Positions 1 through 7,068 of a stretch of DNA of 11,390 nucleotides are shown piece by piece (the first letter of the stretch is position 1; every line of letters starts with the position of its first letter). Made by a program: the position numbers and the translations under genes. This DNA is from Alistipes sp. (lineage in GTDB: Bacteria > Bacteroidota > Bacteroidia > Bacteroidales > Rikenellaceae), in contig JAFLRS010000052.1 in assembly GCA_022511355.1 (NCBI GenBank), positions 1 to 11,390 of the forward strand. The letters are read 5' to 3'. The notes under the pieces were generated by a model. The model did no database searches, had not been told where the DNA came from, and was given only the letters and a program-made list of their open reading frames with translations.

Positions 1-1
1 T

Positions 2-1936
2 GTCGGCCACGAGGACGGTGTGAAGAAGGGCACGCTGGGCCATAACCCCGACTGGCTTGATATGCATCTGCACCGTGTCCGCAATATGTTCGAACGCAAC
101 AAGAACTACCCGTCGGTTACGATATGGTCGCTGGGCAACGAGGCGGGCAACGGCTACAACTTCTACAACGCCTATGTGATGCTCAAGGATTTGGATGCGG
201 CTGTCATGAAGCGTCCCGTATGCTACGAACGTGCCGAATGGGAGTGGAACACCGATATGTTCGTGCCTCAGTATCCGAGTGCCGAGTGGCTGCGCAAGGC
301 CGGAAGCAAGCCTTCGGACCGTCCGATAGTTCCTTCGGAGTATGCTCACGCGATGGGCAACTCCACGGGCGACCTTTACGGTCAGTGGCAGGCCATATAT
401 GCGCATCGCCACCTGCAGGGCGGATTCATATGGGACTGGATCGATCAGGGCTTGCTGCAATACGACTCCGAAGGTCGTGCATGGTGGGCTTACGGCGGCG
501 ATTTCGGCAAGGACCGGCCTTCGGACGGCAATTTCGTCTGCAACGGCATCATAGGTCCCGACCAAGTGCCGCATCCGGCAATCGACGAGGTGAAATACAA
601 CTATCAGAATGTGGCTTTCGCCGCCGAGGATGCCGATGCAGGCCGTTTTGCAGTTACCAACCGCTTCTACTTCAGCAATCTCGACGAGTATCGCCTGAAG
701 TATGAGATAACCGAAGAGGGAATACCCGTAAAACGCGGAGTGCTGCCGTTGTCGCTGGCTCCGCAGAGTACGGCTTCGGTCGAGGTGCCCGTCGGTGCCG
801 TAAAGCGTCGTGCAGGTGCCGAGTATTTCGTCAATTTCACGGTCGAGACCTTGAAGGCTTCGCCGCTGGTGCCTGCGGGTTATACGATAGCTTCGGAGCA
901 GTTCGCTCTCGCGGTGCAGGGCGAACGACGCAACGAACTCCCGCACGGAGCGGCTCCGGTCGTTGCGCGCGACGGTTCGAAGGTTACGGTATCTTCGCCC
1001 GCGATGCAGTTCGTGTTCGACGGTGACGAGGGTGCGGTTACGAGCTACCGCGTGCGCGGAACGGAGTATGCCGACAAAGGTTTCGGACTGCGTCCCAACT
1101 TCTGGCGTGCCCCGACCGACAACGATTACGGCAACAATGCTCCTCTGCGTATGCAGGTGTGGAAGGAGGCTTCGAAAGAGTTTTCGGTGACGGGCATCAC
1201 GACTTCGACCGAGGGTTCGGCTGCGGTGGTGGAGGTGAACTATGCACTGCCGGCCGGCAACAGCTATACGGTACGCTACGATGTATATGCCGACGGTACG
1301 GTTCATGCGGGCGTGAAATTCACGGCTTGCGAAAAACGCACGGATGTGCCCCGAATCGGAATGCGTATGCGTCTGCCGCGCAGAATGAACCGCGCTTTGT
1401 GGTTCGGCCGCGGTCCCGAGGAGAACTACTGCGACCGCAAAATGGGTTATCCTGTCGGACTGTATGCAAAACGGGTCGAAGATATGTATGTTCCCTATGT
1501 CCGTCCGCAGGAGAACGGTCACCGCACCGATGTGCGTTGGCTGGCGCTCACCGACGGAGTACGCGGATTGGCGGTCTATGCCGATTCGCTTGTGGAGTTC
1601 AACGCTTTGTGCAACAGCGTCGAGGATTTCGATTCGGAGGAGGCCGATGCACCCTATCAGTGGAACAACTTCTCGCAGAAGGAGATAGATTCGCACTCCG
1701 ATGACAAGGCCCGCAACCGCAAACGCAAGCATACGCATATCAACGACATAGAACCGCGCGATTTCGTCGAGTTGTGCATCGATATGCGTCAGACCGGCGT
1801 GGGCGGTTACGACAGTTGGGGTTCGCATCCCATCAGCGAGGCTACCGTGTGGAGCGATTGCGATTACGAATGGGGCTTTACGTTGAAGCCGGTGACTTCG
1901 GCTTCGCGTCTGCCCAAACCCGCAACACGCAAATAG
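2..1936 (+). CDS. GH2 beta-galactosidase, LacZ type (5'-truncated)
   Basis: Hydrolyses terminal beta-linked galactose. The reading frame is open from base 2, so the N-terminal sugar-binding and Ig-like domains and the start of the TIM barrel lie off the left edge. The GTG at 20 is internal, not a start. Counting that codon as residue 1, the LacZ landmarks are clear: the acid/base Glu in SLGNEAG (E41), a Tyr in VPQYPS (Y85) matching E. coli Tyr503, the nucleophile Glu in PSEYAHAMGNS (E107), and GGFIWDWIDQG. An Ig-like domain follows (about 200-300), then the C-terminal beta-sandwich of the Bgal_small_N type (about 310-630) with PNFWRAPTDNDYG, GRGPEENYCDRK and GYDSWGSHP. It ends in a basic tail and a double TAG stop. 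The GH95 gene follows after 3 bases, so the two are probably co-transcribed. Family assignment is certain; the exact galactoside linkage is not. Confidence 0.96.
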   Translation, partial: VGHEDGVKKGTLGHNPDWLDMHLHRVRNMFERNKNYPSVTIWSLGNEAGNGYNFYNAYVMLKDLDAAVMKRPVCYERAEWEWNTDMFVPQYPSAEWLRKAGSKPSDRPIVPSEYAHAMGNSTGDLYGQWQAIYAHRHLQGGFIWDWIDQGLLQYDSEGRAWWAYGGDFGKDRPSDGNFVCNGIIGPDQVPHPAIDEVKYNYQNVAFAAEDADAGRFAVTNRFYFSNLDEYRLKYEITEEGIPVKRGVLPLSLAPQSTASVEVPVGAVKRRAGAEYFVNFTVETLKASPLVPAGYTIASEQFALAVQGERRNELPHGAAPVVARDGSKVTVSSPAMQFVFDGDEGAVTSYRVRGTEYADKGFGLRPNFWRAPTDNDYGNNAPLRMQVWKEASKEFSVTGITTSTEGSAAVVEVNYALPAGNSYTVRYDVYADGTVHAGVKFTACEKRTDVPRIGMRMRLPRRMNRALWFGRGPEENYCDRKMGYPVGLYAKRVEDMYVPYVRPQENGHRTDVRWLALTDGVRGLAVYADSLVEFNALCNSVEDFDSEEADAPYQWNNFSQKEIDSHSDDKARNRKRKHTHINDIEPRDFVELCIDMRQTGVGGYDSWGSHPISEATVWSDCDYEWGFTLKPVTSASRLPKPATRK

Positions 1937-1939
1937 TAG

Positions 1940-4342
1940 ATGAAACGTCTGTTGTTGTCGTCGATGCTTGTCGCGATTCTGACCTCGTGCGGAGGCGGAG
2001 ATTGCGGCAAGCATCGTTTGAGAATATGGTTCGACGAGCCGATAGAGCTTGCCGACGGATTGTCCAATGCCGAATGGGAGTCGCTTACGCTGCCGCTCGG
2101 CAACGGAAATCTCGGAATCAATGTTGCCGGCGGAACGGGGGTGGAGATTGTCACCTTCAACGAAAAGAGTCTGTGGCGCGGCGGTCCGGGTTCGGTCTCC
2201 GACCCTGCGGAGTATTGGGATGCCGACAAGGAGTCGGCTCATCTGCTCCCCGAAATACGGCGGGCCTTTGCCGCGGGCGACCGGAGAAAGGCAACCGAAC
2301 TTACGGTCAGGAACTTCAATGGCAAGATAGCCTACGACTCACGCGACGGCAAGCCGACCGTCTTCGGCAATTTCACTACCGGCGGTTCGTTCCGCATCTC
2401 GACGGAGGGTGTTTCGGCGGCTGTGAGCGATTATCGCCGCGAACTCGACATCGGTTCGGCGGTGGCCGGGGTCGCATTTTCGGATAACGGCCTTGAGTAT
2501 CGCCGTCGGTATTTCGTTTCGCACCCTGCCAATACGGCGGTTATGCGGTTCGAATGCGAGGGCGGCAGTCAGACTCTGAGGCTGGAGTACAGCCCCAATG
2601 CCGACTCTTCGGGCGAATTCAGCGCCGACGGCGGCAACGGAATGTTGTGGTCGGGCTCTCTCGACAACAACGGAATGGAGTATGCGGTGCGTGTGCGTGC
2701 CGTGACCGAAGGCGGAACCGTAAGGTATGACGACGGCCGTCTCGAGATTGAGGGTGCGTCGGCGGTCACCTTCTTCATCACGGCCGACACCGACTATGTG
2801 CCGAACTGCAATCCCGATATACACGATGCGAGGGCATTTGCGGGTGCGGAGCCTGAAAAGAGTACGCTCGAGGCGATGAATGCCGCCGTGTCGAAGGGTT
2901 ATCAGAAGCTTCTTGCCGAGCATACGGCCGACTACAAAAATCTTTTCGACCGCGTATCGCTGTCGTTCGGAGCCGATTCGGAGGATGAGGAGTGCGATTC
3001 GCTTCCGACTCCCGTGCGGCTGGCCCGCTATCGCGAAGGCGGCCGCGATTCGGGTCTGGAGCGGCTCTATTTCCAGTACGGCCGCTATCTGCTTATATCC
3101 TCTTCGCGCGAAGGGGGTCTGCCGGCCAATCTGCAGGGTGTATGGAGTTACGGCACGGATGCCCCGTGGCACGCCGACTACCACAACAACATCAATTTGC
3201 AGATGAACTACTGGCCGGCTTGTACGACCAATCTGGCCGAATGCGAACTCCCGCTGCTCGAATTCGTGAGGATGCAGCGTGCTGCAGGTTCGCGTACCGC
3301 GCGGGCATATTACGACGCACGCGGATGGACGACTTCGATTTCGAGCAACATATTCGGATTTACGGCTCCGCTCTCGAGCGAGGATATGTCGTGGAATCTG
3401 TGTCCGGTGGCGGGTCCGTGGTTGGCCGCCATGATGTGGGATTTGTACGACTTCACGCGCGACGAAAAATATCTCGACAGCGAAATCATTATGGAGTCGG
3501 CGCGTTTTGCGGTCGATTATCTGTGGCATCGCGACGACGGAGTATTTACCGCCGCCCCTTCGACCTCGCCCGAACACGGACCTGTCGATGAGGGAGCGAC
3601 GTTCGTTCATGCGGTGGTGCGCGAGATTCTGCAGGATGCGATTGCGCTCTCGGAGCTTGAGGGGGGCGATGCCGCCGAACGCGACGAGTGGCGATACGTA
3701 CTGGAGCATCTGGCTCCGTACCGCATCGGCCGTTACGGTCAGCTGCAGGAGTGGTCGCGCGACATCGACGACCCCGAAGACCGGCATCGGCACGTAAATC
3801 ATCTCTTCGGACTGCATCCGGGCAGCGGCATATCGCCTGTTACGACCCCCGAACTGGCCGAAGCGGCACGCGTGGTGCTGAATCATCGCGGCGACGGTGC
3901 GACGGGATGGAGTATGGGTTGGAAACTCAATCAGTGGGCGCGTCTGCATGACGGCGACCGTGCATACAAACTCTATTCGGAGTTGTTGAAAAACGGTACG
4001 TTGGACAATTTGTGGGATACGCATCCGCCCTTCCAGATAGACGGCAATTTCGGCGGTACGGCCGGAGTGGCCGAAATGTTGTTGCAGAGTCATGCCGGGT
4101 GTCTGCATCTGCTGCCGGCGCTGCCTTCGGCATGGGCCGACGGTTCGGTTCGCGGATTGTGCGCCCGCGGCGGTTTCACAGTCGATATCGAATGGTCGGC
4201 GGGGCGTCTGCGCGAAGTGAAGATATTCTCCTCGGCCGGAGGCGAGTGTACGGTGCGTTACGGCAGCCGCACACTCGGATTCGATACCGAAAAGGGCGAA
4301 ACGGTTCGCCTTTTACTCAGTGATTTCGATTTTGAAAGTTGA
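1940..4342 (+). CDS. GH95 alpha-L-fucosidase, lipoprotein
   Basis: An 800-residue GH95 glycosidase, a normal length for the family; known members mostly remove alpha-1,2-linked L-fucose by inversion. The N-terminus is a lipoprotein signal with lipobox LTSC (lipid Cys17). A beta-sandwich domain (about 27-270) carries the typical LPLGNGNLGINV and NEKSLWRGGPGS motifs. The (alpha/alpha)6 barrel (about 330-710) carries PANLQGVW, HNNINLQMNYWPA (Asn417 and Asn419), APSTSPEH (Glu545), LQEWSRDIDDP with RHRHVNHLFGLHPG (Glu604), and IDGNFGGTAG (Asp701). In bifidobacterial AfcA a Glu acid plus Asn/Asp residues activating the water do the catalysis. Which Glu here is equivalent needs an alignment. The start is ATG directly after the tandem TAG that ends the beta-galactosidase, with no Shine-Dalgarno. 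The 3' end overlaps the convergent esterase gene by 30 bases. Alpha-L-galactosidase activity, also known in GH95, cannot be excluded. Confidence 0.95.
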   Translation: MKRLLLSSMLVAILTSCGGGDCGKHRLRIWFDEPIELADGLSNAEWESLTLPLGNGNLGINVAGGTGVEIVTFNEKSLWRGGPGSVSDPAEYWDADKESAHLLPEIRRAFAAGDRRKATELTVRNFNGKIAYDSRDGKPTVFGNFTTGGSFRISTEGVSAAVSDYRRELDIGSAVAGVAFSDNGLEYRRRYFVSHPANTAVMRFECEGGSQTLRLEYSPNADSSGEFSADGGNGMLWSGSLDNNGMEYAVRVRAVTEGGTVRYDDGRLEIEGASAVTFFITADTDYVPNCNPDIHDARAFAGAEPEKSTLEAMNAAVSKGYQKLLAEHTADYKNLFDRVSLSFGADSEDEECDSLPTPVRLARYREGGRDSGLERLYFQYGRYLLISSSREGGLPANLQGVWSYGTDAPWHADYHNNINLQMNYWPACTTNLAECELPLLEFVRMQRAAGSRTARAYYDARGWTTSISSNIFGFTAPLSSEDMSWNLCPVAGPWLAAMMWDLYDFTRDEKYLDSEIIMESARFAVDYLWHRDDGVFTAAPSTSPEHGPVDEGATFVHAVVREILQDAIALSELEGGDAAERDEWRYVLEHLAPYRIGRYGQLQEWSRDIDDPEDRHRHVNHLFGLHPGSGISPVTTPELAEAARVVLNHRGDGATGWSMGWKLNQWARLHDGDRAYKLYSELLKNGTLDNLWDTHPPFQIDGNFGGTAGVAEMLLQSHAGCLHLLPALPSAWADGSVRGLCARGGFTVDIEWSAGRLREVKIFSSAGGECTVRYGSRTLGFDTEKGETVRLLLSDFDFES
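4291..4314 (-). terminator. Hairpin terminator at convergent 3' ends, possibly bidirectional
   Basis: A perfect 6-bp stem (GGCGAA at 4295-4300, TTCGCC at 4305-4310) with a 4-base loop extends by one G-T pair and three A-T pairs, giving A-tract, stem, T-tract on both strands. On the - strand it starts at the TAA stop of the double-SGNH esterase (4313-4315) and is followed by CTTTT, so it is well placed to end the sialic-acid operon. On the + strand it lies inside the last codons of the fucosidase gene, upstream of the TGA at 4340, and is followed by TTTTAC. Both T-tracts are short (4), so strength is uncertain, and the + strand function is inference. Confidence 0.6.
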
Positions 4343-6397
4343 AGCCGGCAATGCTTCTCCGTTTATGAGATTGGCGGTGGTGTAGGGTTGCCATCCGTAG
4401 CGCACGAAGCGCGGACGGGCAACCTTGTCGCAATGCAGCACCACCGTGCCGTTCTCGATGACCGCCTCGGCAGGGTAGTACATACCGTCGTATTCGGCCA
4501 CCTCGAAGGTGCGCGGAGCTTCGCCGTCCGAAGTGGAGAGTCCCTCTGCCGAACCGAATGTTACAGTCGTGCTGCGGCCGGAGTTCTTCGCAAGCAGGGG
4601 AGCGGGACCCGCAGCCGTGATGTCGAATCCGTAATCGTTTTTGAGCGCCAGCCGCGCCAGACGTTCTCCGACCGCCTTTTTGCGAACGGGATGCACGTTG
4701 TAGCGGCTCCCGAGGTCGCTGCATACGGCCATGTCGCAATTGTCGATGCTCTCGACGAGCCGCCGCTGACTGTCACGGAATCGGGGCCAGCTCGGACGCT
4801 CTATCGATGACAGCTGTACGATGTGGAAAGGCATTTCGGGGTCGTTTCGGTTCTCGCGCCAGCTCTTGACCATCAATCTGAACAGACGTTCGTGCGCTTC
4901 GGTGTAGTGGGCGTTCGACTCGCCCTGATACCATATCACGCCCTTTATCGCGAAGTCGCGCAGCGGTTCGATGCCCGTCTCGAAGAGATAGCACGGGTCG
5001 TAGGGGTGACGCTGCAACTGCGGAGCGGGCGACTCCGACACGTTGAATGCGCGTCGTTCGCGAACCCACGTCTGTATGAGCGGATTGGAGTCGAGATTGT
5101 ACATTATTTCGGGATATTCGGCTTCGAGTACCGAGCGTCCCGTCCACGATTCGGTGGTGGAGCCGCCGACGGCATTGCAAATCAAACCTATCGGACGATG
5201 CAGCGAATCGGCCAGCATACGGCCGAATGCGAATCCCACGGCCGAGAATATGTCAGCCGTTTCGCGGCTGCACTCCTGCCACGATGCGGGACGATAGTGC
5301 TTCAGCTCGTTTATTTCGCGAAGCGCATCCGCACTCCATTTTATATTGTCGGTGAAGTATGCGGGCTTCATGTCGAAGAGGCGTATCGAGCTGTTGCCGC
5401 CGGCATAGGCCAGCTGCTCTTCGTATTCGCTCTTTTCGCTTTCGTTGAGTCGGAATGCCATGTTCGACTGTCCCGAACAGAGCCACACTTCGCCGGCGAG
5501 CAGATTCTCGAACCGCAGTTTTCTGTCGCGCGTCGAAACCTCCATCGCGAAGGGTTTGAACGAAGCCTCGAGCGGTTGGAGCGTAACCTCCCAGCGTCCG
5601 TTGCAGTCGGCCGTTGCGGTAAGTTTCTGCTTTGCCGCCTTCACCGTCACCTTGTCGCCTGCATCGGCGATACCGGCTATCGTGAGCGGACGTCCGCACT
5701 GCAAAACCATATTGTCGGAGTAGACGGCCGGCATTTTCAGACCGCCGTAGTCGCCCGTGAGGGCCGAATATACCCGTTCGGCGATAAGACGTGCGCCGGC
5801 GGCATTGGGATGCAGGGCATCGGGCATGAGGTCGGGACGCGAATAGAGTACCGATTGCAGGTCTATCAGCTGCGTGCCCGCCATCTCGGCAATCGACTCT
5901 ATGAGCAGCTGTTCCTGACGATAAAGTTCGCGCGTGCCGGTGTTGAAGCGGCGATGCGTGTGAAATATGGGGGTCATGCGGCATATCAGAACGCGGCATG
6001 ACGGATTGGCCTTGCGGAAGCTCTCGATAAGAGCCATGTAGTCGGAGACGAATTCGTCGCCGTATTCGGGCAGGTCGCGCGGGTCGGTGTCGTTAAGCCC
6101 CAGATGGATGATTGCTATGTCGGCCGCAAAATCGATTGCCGCCTTGTACTCTTCGAGTTTTACGTAGGGGGTATGACCGTTGGTGAGCAGCGTGGAGCCG
6201 CTGTAACCGAAGTTGCGGACATCGTAATCGTCGCCCAACAGCAGCTGCAGCTGTGCGGGATAGCAGTTGTGTTCACGGTCCTCCACCCTCATGCCGAAGG
6301 TTACGCTGTCGCCCACGCAGGCCACACGTTTTTTGCCTGCCGCCGAAACGGAGGCGCACATCAGCAGCAGAACCGCTGCGAGAAGCACTCTCTTCAT
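4313..6397 (-). CDS. nanS: Two-domain SGNH sialate O-acetylesterase (NanS-like)
   Basis: A 694-residue secreted protein likely to remove O-acetyl groups from sialic acids so that sialidase can act and the sugar can be catabolised. An N-terminal signal peptide (about 1-20, ending SVSAA) precedes two different SGNH-fold units. The first (about 24-215) has GDSVTFG (Ser31), the GLND block (Asn102) and DALHPN (Asp193, His196). The second (about 220-694) has a short beta-rich lead-in (MPAVYSDNMVLQ) and then the SASA/DUF303 esterase signature: GQSNMAF (Ser311), GVIWYQGESN, and a His in NVHP (His569). The Tannerella forsythia NanS enzyme likewise has two putative esterase domains at similar size. The ATG lies 15 bases after the preceding SGNH gene's stop. 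This is the last gene of the - strand operon. Activity on other acetylated sugars such as xylan is possible, but the sialidase context argues for sialate. Confidence 0.88.
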   Translation of the reverse strand: MKRVLLAAVLLLMCASVSAAGKKRVACVGDSVTFGMRVEDREHNCYPAQLQLLLGDDYDVRNFGYSGSTLLTNGHTPYVKLEEYKAAIDFAADIAIIHLGLNDTDPRDLPEYGDEFVSDYMALIESFRKANPSCRVLICRMTPIFHTHRRFNTGTRELYRQEQLLIESIAEMAGTQLIDLQSVLYSRPDLMPDALHPNAAGARLIAERVYSALTGDYGGLKMPAVYSDNMVLQCGRPLTIAGIADAGDKVTVKAAKQKLTATADCNGRWEVTLQPLEASFKPFAMEVSTRDRKLRFENLLAGEVWLCSGQSNMAFRLNESEKSEYEEQLAYAGGNSSIRLFDMKPAYFTDNIKWSADALREINELKHYRPASWQECSRETADIFSAVGFAFGRMLADSLHRPIGLICNAVGGSTTESWTGRSVLEAEYPEIMYNLDSNPLIQTWVRERRAFNVSESPAPQLQRHPYDPCYLFETGIEPLRDFAIKGVIWYQGESNAHYTEAHERLFRLMVKSWRENRNDPEMPFHIVQLSSIERPSWPRFRDSQRRLVESIDNCDMAVCSDLGSRYNVHPVRKKAVGERLARLALKNDYGFDITAAGPAPLLAKNSGRSTTVTFGSAEGLSTSDGEAPRTFEVAEYDGMYYPAEAVIENGTVVLHCDKVARPRFVRYGWQPYTTANLINGEALPASTFKIEITE

Positions 6398-6412
6398 TGT
6401 TTTGCGTCAGGT

Positions 6413-7066
6413 TTAGTTTACGTATGATGCCACGGCATCGCGCCAGAGCAGATAACCTGCGCCGTTGAGATGGAGTCCGTCGTTGGAGTATAGCAGATTC
6501 AAATCTCCGGTTTCGGGGTCGGTGAAGAGCGAATGAAGGTCGATGTATACGACACCTTTTTCGGCTGCCAGCTCGCTCAGACGACGGTTGGCTTCACGGA
6601 TTATCTCACCGTTGCCGGTGTGTCCCCGATGCAGACCGTAGTGGGGCGATACGGGCAGTATGCTCTGAATGTAGAGTTTCGTTTCGGGCGATTCGGCAGC
6701 GGTTCTGTCGGCTATTACGGCGGTGTTGGCCACCACTTCGTCCACCGATATTCCGCGTGCGAGGTCGTTGGTTCCTATCATCAGAAATATCTTTGCGGGG
6801 TGTCCCTTGATTATGGCATCGAGCCGGTCGCAAATGCCTTCGGAGATGTCGCCGCTTATGCCGCGGTTCTTGACGTGCGGATTGTCGAACAGTTCATTCC
6901 ATTCGCATCCGTCGGTGATGCTGTTGCCGAGGAAAATTATATCCTCGCAGCCTACGGGCAGCACTTCGAACAGCGAAGCGCGCTGATGATAGTAGGGCGA
7001 GTATTTCTGAGCCTGAGCCGATGCCGCTGCCAGCAGCATTGCGGCGATTACGATAAAACGTTTCAT
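6413..7066 (-). CDS. Secreted single-domain SGNH/GDSL hydrolase, probable acetylesterase
   Basis: A 217-residue protein with a signal peptide (about 1-19, AQA before the cut) followed by one compact SGNH domain. The blocks are visible in order: LGNSITDG with nucleophile Ser49 (Asn replaces the usual Asp of GDS), NRGISGD (Gly69 region), MIGTNDLARG (Asn100), and NDGLHLNGAGY with Asp196 and His199 completing the triad. An open frame continues upstream of the chosen ATG to 7735, but that part runs inside the sialidase gene in another frame and has no family resemblance. The signal peptide at 7066 fixes the start. The ATG sits 2 bases after the sialidase stop, suggesting translational coupling. 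Context suggests a glycan or sialate O-acetylesterase; the exact substrate cannot be read from sequence. Confidence 0.88.
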   Translation of the reverse strand: MKRFIVIAAMLLAAASAQAQKYSPYYHQRASLFEVLPVGCEDIIFLGNSITDGCEWNELFDNPHVKNRGISGDISEGICDRLDAIIKGHPAKIFLMIGTNDLARGISVDEVVANTAVIADRTAAESPETKLYIQSILPVSPHYGLHRGHTGNGEIIREANRRLSELAAEKGVVYIDLHSLFTDPETGDLNLLYSNDGLHLNGAGYLLWRDAVASYVN

Positions 7067-7068
7067 GA

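Noticed and set aside
124..705. 193-codon + strand frame within the beta-galactosidase
   Set aside because: An out-of-frame shadow with no motif; the LacZ catalytic residues are in the other frame.
2339..4108. 589-codon open frame on the - strand, antisense to the fucosidase gene
   Set aside because: Translation is Arg/His/Ile-rich with no recognisable motif, while the + strand frame has the full GH95 signature. Long antisense frames are common in GC-rich coding DNA.
4823..6001. 392-codon + strand open frame opposite the NanS-like gene
   Set aside because: No family motif and biased composition; the - strand frame has two complete esterase signatures.
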